Below, one piece after another: positions 54,436-63,102 of a stretch of 64,000 nt of DNA. Under the pieces are notes generated by a model. That model was not told where the DNA came from, searched no databases, and saw nothing but the letters and a program-made list of their open reading frames with translations. The stretch covers positions 1,615,833-1,679,832 of the forward strand of contig NC_014378.1 of assembly GCF_000144695.1 (NCBI RefSeq). Direction: 5' to 3'. Made by a program: the position numbers and the translations under genes. The first letter of the stretch is position 1, and each line of letters opens with the position of its first letter. The stretch is from Acetohalobium arabaticum DSM 5501 (GTDB lineage Bacteria; Bacillota; Halanaerobiia; Halobacteroidales; Acetohalobiaceae).

Positions 54436-55206
54436 ATGTCTGATAAATTAATCATTGGTGAAGAAAAATTGGAGAACAGATTATTTACCGGAACAGGAAA
54501 GTTTCCAAATCAAGAGATTATCCCTGATACAATTAAAGCTGCTAATTCCAAAGTAGTAACAATGGCTTTAAGAAGAGTAAACTTTGATACCCCAGAAGAA
54601 AATGTGATTAATTATATCCCTGATAACTGCAGATTACTACCTAATACTTCAGGGGCTAGAACTGCCGAAGAAGCAGTCAGAATTGCTAAAATTGCCAGAG
54701 CTGCTGGTTGCGGTAATTGGATTAAAATAGAAGTTATCTCAGATAATAAGTATCTACTTCCAGATAACCAAGAAACAATTAAAGCTACAGAGATATTAGC
54801 TAAAGAAGGATTTGTAGTACTGCCTTATGTAAGTCCCGATTTAATGGTTGCTAAAAAATTAGAAGAAGCAGGAGCAGCCGCAGTAATGCCTTTAGGAGCC
54901 CCTATTGGTTCTAATCGCGGTTTAAAAACAAAAGAATTAGTTAGAATCTTAATTGATGAAATCAAATTACCAATAGTAGTAGATGCAGGAATTGGTAAAC
55001 CATCCCAAGCTGCCGAAGCTATGGAAATGGGGGCTGATGCTGTATTAGTTAATACTGCAATAGCTACTGCAGAAGATACTGTTGCTATGGCTAGGGCCTT
55101 TGATCGAGCTGTTAAGGCTGGACGAGAAGCATATTTAGCTGGTACCGGAAAAGTTAAAAATAAAGCTTCAGCTTCATCACCACTAACAGGCTTTTTAGGT
55201 GAATAA
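54436..55206 (+). CDS. thiG: Thiazole synthase ThiG
   Basis: 256 residues. It forms the thiazole phosphate from deoxyxylulose 5-phosphate, dehydroglycine and ThiS thiocarboxylate. The TIM barrel shows [10 protein letters not shown] at the start, the Schiff-base lysine in NWIKIEVI (near residue 97), [13 protein letters not shown], and a phosphate-binding [24 protein letters not shown] behind GTAGGAGGAGG, two bases after thiS. It acts with ThiH, encoded next. Confidence 0.97.
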   Translation: MSDKLIIGEEKLENRLFTGTGKFPNQEIIPDTIKAANSKVVTMALRRVNFDTPEENVINYIPDNCRLLPNTSGARTAEEAVRIAKIARAAGCGNWIKIEVISDNKYLLPDNQETIKATEILAKEGFVVLPYVSPDLMVAKKLEEAGAAAVMPLGAPIGSNRGLKTKELVRILIDEIKLPIVVDAGIGKPSQAAEAMEMGADAVLVNTAIATAEDTVAMARAFDRAVKAGREAYLAGTGKVKNKASASSPLTGFLGE

Positions 55207-55207
55207 A

Positions 55208-56308
55208 ATGAGTTATTATGATACCTATAGTAAATTTAAAGATGTTAACTTTTCTGATTATCTAAAGCAAATAACAGCTCAAGATGTAACCAAAGTACTA
55301 ACTAAAGATAACCTAGATCAACAAGACTTTTTAACTTTATTAGCCCCTGCAGCTAGTAATTTTTTAGAAGAATTAGCTCAAAAAGCACACGAATTAACTA
55401 TTCAACATTTTGGTAGAACTATATCCCTATATGCTCCATTATATGTATCAGATTACTGTGTTAATCAATGCAGTTACTGTGGCTTTAATGTAACTAATGA
55501 TTTTCAAAGAAGCAAACTTGATTTAAGTGAAGTTGAAAAAGAAGCTCAAGCAATAGCTAAAAAAGGATTTAAAAATCTACTAATTTTAACAGGAGAATCT
55601 AGAACCCATGCTCCTATTTCTTATCTGAAAGAAGTCATTAAAGTACTTAAAGATTATTTTCCTTCTTTAACAATTGAAATTTATCCTCTAGAAACCGAAG
55701 AATATAAAGAATTAATTGCCGCTGGAATTGACGGATTAACTATTTATCAAGAAGTTTATGATGAAGAAATTTATGATCAGGTACATGTTAAAGGACCTAA
55801 AAAAAATTATCAATTTCGTTTAAATGCTCCTGAAAGAGGATGTCAGGCCGGAATGAGAAAGGTAAATATTGGTGCTTTATTAGGGCTTAATAATTGGCAA
55901 GAAGAAACATTTTGGACTGGTTTACATGCCCAATATCTTCAAAATAAATACTTAGAAACAGAAATTAATATCTCTGTACCTAGATTAAGACCACATATTG
56001 GTTCCTATCAACCTAATTCTATCGTAGAAAATAAAGACTTAGTCCAAATTATGTTAGCTTACCGATTATTTTTACCTCGAATAGGGCTTAATTTATCAAC
56101 TAGAGAAAGTGCTCAACTAAGAGATAATTTAATCCCCTTGGGAGTTACTAAATTATCTGCTGAATCATCTACAGCAGTAGGTGGATATGCTCATGATAAA
56201 GATGAAAAACAATTTGATATTTCTGATGATAGAACTGTTGATGAAGTTAAAAAAATGCTAATAAAGAAAGGCTACCAACCAGTTTTTAAATGCTGGCATA
56301 GAATATAA
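55208..56308 (+). CDS. thiH: 2-iminoacetate synthase ThiH
   Basis: 366 residues. A radical SAM enzyme that breaks down tyrosine to dehydroglycine for ThiG. The cluster motif CxxxCxxC is at CVNQCSYCGFN (near 86-93). The ThiH-type C-terminal parts INISVPRLRPH and SAESSTAVGGY are clear. The ATG at 55208 has AGGTG six bases upstream; a GTG three codons earlier overlaps thiG and is less likely. Use of ThiH rather than ThiO fits an anaerobe. Confidence 0.95.
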   Translation: MSYYDTYSKFKDVNFSDYLKQITAQDVTKVLTKDNLDQQDFLTLLAPAASNFLEELAQKAHELTIQHFGRTISLYAPLYVSDYCVNQCSYCGFNVTNDFQRSKLDLSEVEKEAQAIAKKGFKNLLILTGESRTHAPISYLKEVIKVLKDYFPSLTIEIYPLETEEYKELIAAGIDGLTIYQEVYDEEIYDQVHVKGPKKNYQFRLNAPERGCQAGMRKVNIGALLGLNNWQEETFWTGLHAQYLQNKYLETEINISVPRLRPHIGSYQPNSIVENKDLVQIMLAYRLFLPRIGLNLSTRESAQLRDNLIPLGVTKLSAESSTAVGGYAHDKDEKQFDISDDRTVDEVKKMLIKKGYQPVFKCWHRI

Positions 56309-56323
56309 TGGAGGAAGAATAAT

Positions 56324-56959
56324 ATGGTCAAAAATGTTTTAGACACAGATTTGTACTGCCTAACAGCCGAAGAATATTCATTAGGACGAAGCAATATTGA
56401 AGTAGTTGACAAAATGTTAAGAGCAGACATTGAAATTATTCAGTACCGAGCTAAAAAGAAAAAAATGCTTTACAAATATAAAGAATGTCTTAAACTTCGT
56501 AAAATGACTAAGCAAGCTGGAGTTAAATTCATTATTAATGATGATGTTGATCTGGCTTTAGCTGTAGATGCTGATGGAATTCATATTGGTCAAGAGGACC
56601 TCCCCATTGAAGAGGTAAGAAATCTTGTCGGGCAAGATAAGATCATTGGATTATCAACTCATTCACCCCAGCAAGCTAGAGAAGCTCAAAATCGTGGAGC
56701 TGATTATATAGGAGTTGGTCCAATTTTTAAAACCAATACTAAAGAAGATGTCTGCAATCCTGTTGGATTAGAGTATTTAGATTATGTAGTAGAAAATATT
56801 GATCTTCCTTTTGTAGCAATTGGAGGTATCAAGGAACACAATATGGATATAGTAAAAGCTCGAGGAGCTAAATGTATTAGTATGGTAACTGAAATTGTAG
56901 GTGCAGAAAATATAATAAATAAAATTAAAAACATTAGAGAAAAAATAAATCAAAAATAA
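56324..56959 (+). CDS. thiE: Thiamine phosphate synthase ThiE
   Basis: 211 residues. It joins the thiazole and pyrimidine units to thiamine phosphate. TIM barrel motifs: IEIIQYRAKKK near 40, FIINDDVDLALAVDADGIHIGQEDLP, GLSTHS, DYIGVGPIFKTNTK and FVAIGGI. ATG with GGAGGAAG upstream, 15 bases after thiH. It is the last gene of the operon. The pyrimidine-forming ThiC and ThiD must be elsewhere. Confidence 0.95.
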   Translation: MVKNVLDTDLYCLTAEEYSLGRSNIEVVDKMLRADIEIIQYRAKKKKMLYKYKECLKLRKMTKQAGVKFIINDDVDLALAVDADGIHIGQEDLPIEEVRNLVGQDKIIGLSTHSPQQAREAQNRGADYIGVGPIFKTNTKEDVCNPVGLEYLDYVVENIDLPFVAIGGIKEHNMDIVKARGAKCISMVTEIVGAENIINKIKNIREKINQK

Positions 56960-57008
56960 AAAATGAAAACAATATAACTGACTCTATTGTTCCCTCCTAT
57001 ACTATACA

Positions 57009-57050
57009 TTAAAAAAGCAAGTAAAAGGCTTTAAAGCCTTTTACTTGCTT
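57009..57050 (-). terminator. Terminator after rnj
   Basis: Perfect 15-bp arms AAGCAAGTAAAAGGC / GCCTTTTACTTGCTT with loop TTTAAA. The T-run (TTTTTAAT) follows on the minus strand; on the plus strand the flank is A-rich, so thiE gets at most the hairpin. Confidence 0.9.
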
Positions 57051-57056
57051 AAAAAA

Positions 57057-58727
57057 TTACACTTCCATAATAATCGGTAGAATCATCGGTCTTCGCTCTA
57101 TCTTATGATAAATAAAGCTACCAAGAGCATCCTTGATCTCAGACTTAAGGATTGACCACTCAGTAACATTATTCTGTTCACACTTGCTTAATGCTTTCTC
57201 TACTCTTCTAGTAGCAGCTGAAATCAATTCTCCCGATTCGCGAATATAAACAAATCCACGCGAGATAATATCAGGACCGGCTACAATCTGACCGCGATCA
57301 TCTATCGTAACTACCACAATCAAAACTCCATCTTGTGAAAGTAAGCGGCGGTCTCTTAAAACGATATTTCCTACATCGCCAACACCTAAACCATCTACTA
57401 ACACCCGGCCAGCTGTAACTGAACCGGTCGTCTGTCCATCATTATTACTAAATTCCATTACATTACCCGGTTCATTAATAAAGATATTCTCCTCTGGAAT
57501 TCCTACTTCTCGAGCAAGTTTAGCATGACAATGCATATGGCGATATTCGCCGTGGACGGGAATAAAGTATTCGGGTTGGACTAAATTCAGCATTAATTTC
57601 AACTCTTCCTGGCTGGCATGACCAGAAACATGAACACCTGAAACAGATTCATAGATAACATCTGCTCCACGCTTAAAGAGCTTATTTATTGTCTTACCAA
57701 CAGACTTTTCATTACCAGGAATAGCTGTAGCTGAAACAACTACAGTATCTCCAGATTTTATATTAATCTGACGATGATCACCGCGGGACATCCTGGTTAA
57801 AGCAGCCATAGGTTCACCCTGGCTACCTGTAGTAATCAAGGCTATCTGATCATCCCGAAGATCCTTTAATTCATCTAAATCAACTAACATTCCATCAGGA
57901 ATATCTAGATAACCTAATTCGCTAGCAATTTCAACGTTATTGATCATACTCCTCCCGGTGACAGCAACTTTACGATTCTGATTAAAGGCGGAATCTATAA
58001 ACTGCTGAATTCGATCAATATTAGAAGCAAAAGAAGCAACAATAATTCGGCCATCCGCATCACTAAATATCTCATCGATCGTCTCGCCTACTACTTTTTC
58101 TGACATAGTATATCCTTCGCGTTCAGCATTGGTACTATCAGAAAAAAGAGCCAACACTCCTTCTTGCCCCAATTCAGCTAACCGGTGTATATCCGCCATT
58201 TGATCATTTACTGGCGTTTGATCAAACTTGAAGTCACTGGCATAGACTAACGTACCAACCGGAGTATGGACTGCTAACGCACAGGCATCGGCAATACTGT
58301 GATTGACACGAATAAATTCCACATTAAAATGTTCACCGATTTGGGCTGTATGGCCAGGATAGACATGCTTAAGGTAGGAATCTTTCAACAAACCATGTTC
58401 TTCTAGATTACCGCGAACCAATCCCAAGGTAAGTTTAGTACCGTAAACCGGAACATTAATCTCTTTTAATAGATAAGGCAAAGCCCCGATATGATCTAAA
58501 TGTCCATGTGTCAAGACGATTCCTTTAATTCGATCCCGATTCTTCTTTAGATAAGTCATATCAGGAATCACTAAATCAATCCCTAACAGATCATCCTCGG
58601 GAAACATAATACCCGCATCAATAATTAATATTTCATCTTCTATTTCTACTACCATCATATTCTTTCCAATTTCACTAACCCCACCTAAGGGAATACATGA
58701 AAGTTTATCTATTTGATTGTTCGACAT
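57057..58727 (-). CDS. rnj: Ribonuclease J
   Basis: 556 residues. Metallo-beta-lactamase/beta-CASP ribonuclease with 5-prime exonuclease and endonuclease activity, a main agent of mRNA decay in Firmicutes. Metal-binding HGHLDHIGALPYLL (near residue 74-87), a DFKFDQTPV aspartate, and the beta-CASP motifs GHASQEEL and PVHGEYRH (near 365-395) are complete. ATG at 58727; GGAGGTG is 12 bases upstream. As in Bacillus (rnjB), it follows dapA and should precede tepA, but the thi operon is now in between. A single gene with promoter and terminator. Confidence 0.96.
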   Translation of the reverse strand: MSNNQIDKLSCIPLGGVSEIGKNMMVVEIEDEILIIDAGIMFPEDDLLGIDLVIPDMTYLKKNRDRIKGIVLTHGHLDHIGALPYLLKEINVPVYGTKLTLGLVRGNLEEHGLLKDSYLKHVYPGHTAQIGEHFNVEFIRVNHSIADACALAVHTPVGTLVYASDFKFDQTPVNDQMADIHRLAELGQEGVLALFSDSTNAEREGYTMSEKVVGETIDEIFSDADGRIIVASFASNIDRIQQFIDSAFNQNRKVAVTGRSMINNVEIASELGYLDIPDGMLVDLDELKDLRDDQIALITTGSQGEPMAALTRMSRGDHRQINIKSGDTVVVSATAIPGNEKSVGKTINKLFKRGADVIYESVSGVHVSGHASQEELKLMLNLVQPEYFIPVHGEYRHMHCHAKLAREVGIPEENIFINEPGNVMEFSNNDGQTTGSVTAGRVLVDGLGVGDVGNIVLRDRRLLSQDGVLIVVVTIDDRGQIVAGPDIISRGFVYIRESGELISAATRRVEKALSKCEQNNVTEWSILKSEIKDALGSFIYHKIERRPMILPIIMEV

Positions 58728-58849
58728 CTAACTAATTAACACCTCCACAGATTTATAAAGTACTATTTTACTTATCGTTTAATCTATAAACCGGTCCCGT
58801 CCACAAGTAGATTAAAATAAAAAAACCCGTCCCAGATTACTCTGTTACT

Positions 58850-58878
58850 ATTATAAAGGATTTATTCTATGAAAACAA
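58850..58878 (-). promoter_or_regulatory. Promoter of rnj
   Basis: Minus strand TTGTTT (58873-58878), 17-bp spacer, TATAAT (58850-58855). It gives a leader of about 115 bases. Confidence 0.55.
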
Positions 58879-58927
58879 GTGAAAATAGAAAAAAGAAGCC
58901 TTTAATAACTTTAATAAACTAAATCCA

Positions 58928-58959
58928 GTAAAAAAGTGTGCAGCTTTAGCTGCACACTT
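58928..58959 (-). terminator. Terminator after dapA
   Basis: Perfect 11-bp arms AAGTGTGCAGC / GCTGCACACTT with loop TTTA, followed on the minus strand by TTTTT. Confidence 0.92.
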
Positions 58960-58970
58960 AAATTAATCTT

Positions 58971-59852
58971 TTACAGTAAATTATGATTCTGTAAAAGTGA
59001 TTTTAGAGCTTCTGTCTGCTGTTGATTAGCATCAACAAGCGGCGGACGGACAGGTCCAGCTTCATATCCTATTAAATTAACAGCCTTTTTAACCGGAATT
59101 GGATTAGTAGTTATAAATATCTTAGCAAATACATCACCTAATTCAGCATTTAATTGAGCCGCTTTCTGTACTTGGCCGGATTTATAACAGTGAATCATCT
59201 CTTTTATCCTATTACCTACTAAATGCGCAGCAACACTGACTACTCCTGTACCTCCAACACTCAAAATTGGCAGCGTTAATCCATCATCACCACTGTAGAT
59301 TAAAAAGTCATCATCAGTCAGCCGATTAACAGTAGCTACCTGTTCTAAATCTCCACTTGCTTCTTTAACAGCTACTATATTCTCTACTTCTGCCAGCCTT
59401 GCAACAGTTTCAGCTTCAATATTCTTCGATGTCCGGCTAGGTACATTATAGAGAATAACCGGTAAATCAGTTACTTCAGCCACCTGTTTAAAATGCTTAT
59501 CTAACCCGTCTTGAGGAGGCTTATTATAGTAAGGAGTAACCAGCATTACTCCATCTACTCCTAAATCCGTTGCTGTTTTAGTCATCTCTATACTGGCCTG
59601 AGTTGAATAGGAACCGGTTCCAACAATTATGTTAACTTTATCTCCTACTTCTTCTTTGACTACTTCTACCAGCTTAATCTTCTCTTCTTTATTCAGTGTC
59701 GGTACTTCTCCTGTAGTTCCAAACAACAAAATGCCATCTGAACCATTATCAGCTAAGTAATTAGCCAATCTAGCAGCCGCTTCATAATTAACCTCTAAAT
59801 CATCAGTAAATGGCGTTACCATCGCGGTAATAACTTCTCCTAAATCAGTCAT
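58971..59852 (-). CDS. dapA: 4-hydroxy-tetrahydrodipicolinate synthase
   Basis: 293 residues. It condenses aspartate semialdehyde and pyruvate, giving the common precursor of lysine, diaminopimelate and dipicolinate. TIM barrel motifs: ITAMVTPF, GTTGEVPTL (near 44-52), VTPYYNKP, the tyrosine in LYNVPSRTS and the Schiff-base lysine in VAVKEASGD (near 160). ATG behind GGGGGG. It is the last gene of asd-dapG-dapA, with a strong terminator. Its product feeds DpaAB, encoded upstream. Confidence 0.97.
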   Translation of the reverse strand: MTDLGEVITAMVTPFTDDLEVNYEAAARLANYLADNGSDGILLFGTTGEVPTLNKEEKIKLVEVVKEEVGDKVNIIVGTGSYSTQASIEMTKTATDLGVDGVMLVTPYYNKPPQDGLDKHFKQVAEVTDLPVILYNVPSRTSKNIEAETVARLAEVENIVAVKEASGDLEQVATVNRLTDDDFLIYSGDDGLTLPILSVGGTGVVSVAAHLVGNRIKEMIHCYKSGQVQKAAQLNAELGDVFAKIFITTNPIPVKKAVNLIGYEAGPVRPPLVDANQQQTEALKSLLQNHNLL

Positions 59853-59870
59853 CTAAATCCCCCCATGGAA

Positions 59871-61094
59871 TTATTCTGCTAAATTAAACTGCTCATGTAG
59901 AGCACAGAGCGCCTTTTTTTCTTCATCTTCCCTAATTAGACAGGAAATAGTAGTATGAGAATCAGTAGTTTGATAGATAGAAACTCCATCTCCTTCTAAA
60001 GCCTTCACTACCTTTGACATCACCCCTGGCTGTCCTGTCATTCCTGCCCCTACTACTGAGATCTTAATTAAATTATTACCAATCTCATAATTATACTCTG
60101 TTTCTGCTAAGACTTCTTCTGTCTTCTCTATTAATTCGTTATTGATAATGAAGGTAACCATCTCCGGCCGCACATTAATGAAATCAACGCTGATTCCTGC
60201 TTCAGCTAAAACCTCAAAACAGCCTAAATCAGTAGCAAATTCTTTCTCTTCCCGCGGAATAATCTTTACTAAACTGACATTAGTGCGGCTAGCAACTCCA
60301 GCAACTAACTGATCTCCCTTAATGTCCATTTCATCACTATTTTTAAACTTATCAGAAATAACTGTTCCAGCTGCATCACTAAAAGTAGATTTAATCATTA
60401 CTGGTACCCGTTCCCGCTTAGCAATTTCAGCTGCCCGCGGATGAATTACCTTGGCTCCTTGATAAGCCAGTTCACCAACTTCTGTATAGGTAATATGTTT
60501 TAAAGTCTTAGCATCAGGTACTAAATCAGGATCGGCTGTCATAACTCCTTCTACATCAGTATAGATCTCAACCATCTCTGCATGGAGAGCAGCGCCGAGC
60601 ACACAGGCAGTAGTATCGCTCCCTCCCCGTCCTAAGGTAGTAATTTCACCTTCTTCAGTAATCCCTTGAAAACCGGCTACAATCGGAGTGAAATTATTCT
60701 CCAGCGCCTCTAAAATCCGGCCAGGATTAACTTCTAAAATTTTTGTACTTCCATGATTATCATCAGTTACAATTCCTGCTTGAGCACCAGTCAAGGCTTG
60801 ATAATCATAGCCTCTAGACTTCAATTTCTGGCCTACTACAACAGTAGAAATCACTTCTCCACAGGACATCAATAGATCTTTATCCCGGGGATTAATATAT
60901 CCATAAGCCTCTTTAGCTAAATTAATCAGAGTATCAGTAGCATAAGGAGATCCTTCTCGACCCATAGCCGAGACTACAACTACCGGCTTATATCCCTGAT
61001 TAATGCTGTTGATTATTTTATCTACCACCAGCTCTCTCTTTTCTGGGGTATCAAGAGAAGAACCGCCGAACTTTTGAATTAAGACATTACGCAT
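59871..61094 (-). CDS. dapG: Aspartate kinase (DapG/LysC type)
   Basis: 407 residues. It phosphorylates aspartate, the first step to lysine, threonine, methionine and diaminopimelate. The catalytic start QKFGGSSLDTPEKR and TLGRGGSDTTA are clear, and two ACT regulatory domains occupy the C-terminal 140 residues. Position between asd and dapA matches Bacillus dapG, the diaminopimelate-inhibited isozyme, but the effector cannot be read here. ATG with AGGTGGGGG upstream. Confidence 0.95.
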   Translation of the reverse strand: MRNVLIQKFGGSSLDTPEKRELVVDKIINSINQGYKPVVVVSAMGREGSPYATDTLINLAKEAYGYINPRDKDLLMSCGEVISTVVVGQKLKSRGYDYQALTGAQAGIVTDDNHGSTKILEVNPGRILEALENNFTPIVAGFQGITEEGEITTLGRGGSDTTACVLGAALHAEMVEIYTDVEGVMTADPDLVPDAKTLKHITYTEVGELAYQGAKVIHPRAAEIAKRERVPVMIKSTFSDAAGTVISDKFKNSDEMDIKGDQLVAGVASRTNVSLVKIIPREEKEFATDLGCFEVLAEAGISVDFINVRPEMVTFIINNELIEKTEEVLAETEYNYEIGNNLIKISVVGAGMTGQPGVMSKVVKALEGDGVSIYQTTDSHTTISCLIREDEEKKALCALHEQFNLAE

Positions 61095-61117
61095 TCCCCC
61101 ACCTCTCTTTCTAGCAA

Positions 61118-62128
61118 TTAGAATTCAGTCTCAATTAACTTTTCAGCAATCTGAATTGTATTTAAAGCAGCTCCTTTCCGCAGATTATTAGCCACAATCC
61201 AAAGATTTAGACCTGCTTCTAGCGTCTCATCTACACGAATTCTACCCACTAATACATCGTCATCTTCTTCAGAATCTATCTGCGTTGGATAAGCTAACTC
61301 ATCAGGATTATCAATGACTTTAACTCCCTCAGTTTCTGATAATAGTCTTTTGGCCTCTTCGGCTTCCAACTTAGAACCTAACTCTAAATTAACTGACTCG
61401 CCGTGGCCGATCAAAACAGGAATTCTTACTGTTGTTGCTGTTACTTTTATCGAATCATCATTCATAATCTTTTGAGTCTCATTGACCATCTTCATTTCTT
61501 CTTTAGTATAATCATTATCAAAGAAAACATCAATATGTGGTAAAGCATTAAAGGCAATCTGTTCAGGATATACTTCCGGGTCAATTTCTTCTTCATTCAG
61601 AATTTTTTCCGATTGTTCAACCAATTCATCCATAGCATCCTTTCCTGTACCTGAAACAGCCTGATAAGTAGAAACAACAATTCGCTCGATACCTACCTTA
61701 TCATAGATAGGCTTGAGGGGAACTACCATCTGGATTGTAGAACAGTTAGGATTAGCAATAATCCCCTCATGCTGAGCAATATCCTCTGGGTTTACCTCAG
61801 GTACTACTAATGGCACATCATCATCCATTCTAAAGGCACTGCTATTATCGATCATTACTGCTCCTCTACTGACTACTTCCTCAGCCAAATTCTCACTTGC
61901 TGTGCTTCCAGCACTAAACAAGGCAATATCTACATCCTCAAAGGATTCTGGGGTAGTAACTTCTACTTCATACTCCTCTCCTTTAACTGTCATAATCGTT
62001 CCGGCTGATCGTTCAGTAGCCAACAGCTTCAGATCATCATAAGGAAAATCCCTCTCCTCTAAAATATTCAGCATCTCTCTTCCTACAGCTCCAGTAGCTC
62101 CAACTACAGCAACATTACATCTTTTCAT
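61118..62128 (-). CDS. asd: Aspartate-semialdehyde dehydrogenase
   Basis: 336 residues. It reduces aspartyl phosphate to aspartate semialdehyde with NADPH. N-terminal dinucleotide fold VAVVGATGAVGREML, a conserved IDNSSAFRM, the catalytic cysteine in ANPNCSTIQMV (near residue 128) and the active histidine in PVLIGHGESVNL. ATG with AGGAGG upstream. It is the first gene of the asd-dapG-dapA group. dpaB lies 351 bases further upstream with R8 in between. I looked for a lysine riboswitch there and saw none. Confidence 0.97.
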   Translation of the reverse strand: MKRCNVAVVGATGAVGREMLNILEERDFPYDDLKLLATERSAGTIMTVKGEEYEVEVTTPESFEDVDIALFSAGSTASENLAEEVVSRGAVMIDNSSAFRMDDDVPLVVPEVNPEDIAQHEGIIANPNCSTIQMVVPLKPIYDKVGIERIVVSTYQAVSGTGKDAMDELVEQSEKILNEEEIDPEVYPEQIAFNALPHIDVFFDNDYTKEEMKMVNETQKIMNDDSIKVTATTVRIPVLIGHGESVNLELGSKLEAEEAKRLLSETEGVKVIDNPDELAYPTQIDSEEDDDVLVGRIRVDETLEAGLNLWIVANNLRKGAALNTIQIAEKLIETEF

Positions 62129-62204
62129 AGTAAATACCTCCTGATTTTAGATTAATTAGATAGATTCATCTTAATTTAATATAATGCTTCACTTTGTTAC
62201 AGTG

Positions 62205-62462
62205 CATTATAAAGCCTGGGAAGTTTCTCCGTTCCAGATCTTTTTTCACTCCGAAACAACCCAGGCTGTGATTACAGAGTAAAGTTTTACATAAATATAG
62301 CCAATATATTAGATTACAAATAGTCAACATTTCTCTGAAGCGACTCTTAAAACTGATTCGAAACCACGGACGGTGGAGAATCAGTTTTTGACAATGAGTG
62401 AGACAGGACGTCGAACGAATGGCAAGCGTAAGAGATTTGTTGACTATATCTGCAATATGTTA
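62205..62462 (+). repeat. Mosaic intergenic repeat R8 (partial: D, linker, B)
   Basis: Partial copy of about 258 bp. Module D is intact (62212-62272, GCCTGGG / CCCAGGC ends), followed by module B (62319-62447) of the diverged type also found as B2 in R5 (ends AATAGTCAACATTTCTCT and AGAGATTTGTTGACTAT). Stem AAACTGATTC (62350-62359) / GAATCAGTTT (62378-62387) is perfect. The outer ends and module A are missing. It lies between dpaB and asd, ending about 18 bases before the dpaB stop. Confidence 0.82.
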
Positions 62463-62479
62463 AGCAGAAGCTGCTATAA

Positions 62480-63073
62480 TCAAATCCCTTTATACTCTAT
62501 TAATACCGGCTGAATCTGTCTTTCCTCTAGAGCATACTCTAAAGTATCCGGTATCAAATCCATCCGGGCTACTAATGAATTAATCTTTCTCTGTGGATTA
62601 TCCTGCCCAAAGGGAACAAAATATATATTCTTAGTATTCAATAATTTACCTAAATTGTGAGCATTATTGCCTAGACCATCATTAGAAGCAAGTGCTAACA
62701 CCACTGGACGATTATTTCTCAAGTGAGACTTAACTGCCATCAATACCGGAGTATCAGTAATTGCATTGGCTATCTTGGCCAATGTATTTCCGGTACAAGG
62801 TGCAACAATCAAGATATCCAACAGTTTATCAGGACCGATCGGTTCAGCTTCTACTATTGTAGTTTTAGGTTCTTGATCTGTAATCTCTGTTATCTTAGTC
62901 TTCCATTCCTCAGCTGTACCGAACTTAGTATCCATATTCTGAACTGACTTTGATAAGATAGGTGTAACTACTCCCCCAGCCTCTACTATCCTCTTTAATT
63001 GAGGAAGCACCTGATCAAAAGTACAGTGAGAACCAGTAACTGCAAAACCAATTCGTTTACCATCTAACTCCAA
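62480..63073 (-). CDS. dpaB: Dipicolinate synthase subunit B
   Basis: 197 residues. A flavoprotein-type (Pfam flavoprotein/UbiX-like fold) subunit of dipicolinate synthase, which makes the dipicolinic acid stored in spores. Recognised by GKRIGFAVTGSHCTFDQVLPQLK at the start (given in part), a LLDILIVAPCTGNTLAKIANAITDTPVLMA segment (given in part) and LALASNDGLG. The start is TTG at 63073 behind GGAGGTG. It follows dpaA by 29 bases. Expected to be expressed in the mother cell late in sporulation. Confidence 0.94.
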   Translation of the reverse strand: MELDGKRIGFAVTGSHCTFDQVLPQLKRIVEAGGVVTPILSKSVQNMDTKFGTAEEWKTKITEITDQEPKTTIVEAEPIGPDKLLDILIVAPCTGNTLAKIANAITDTPVLMAVKSHLRNNRPVVLALASNDGLGNNAHNLGKLLNTKNIYFVPFGQDNPQRKINSLVARMDLIPDTLEYALEERQIQPVLIEYKGI

Positions 63074-63102
63074 ACAGATACACCTCCTTTGGAAGGCTGA
63101 CC

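Noticed and set aside
62129-62210. Lysine riboswitch upstream of asd-dapG-dapA
   Set aside because: The conserved lysine aptamer core was looked for and not seen; the gap is AT-rich DNA plus R8.
1038-62462. CRISPR array
   Set aside because: The repeats are long, widely separated, mosaic and palindromic, with no regular spacers and no cas genes.
1038-62462. Insertion sequence with transposase
   Set aside because: No transposase or integrase reading frame, intact or broken, is found in or beside any copy.
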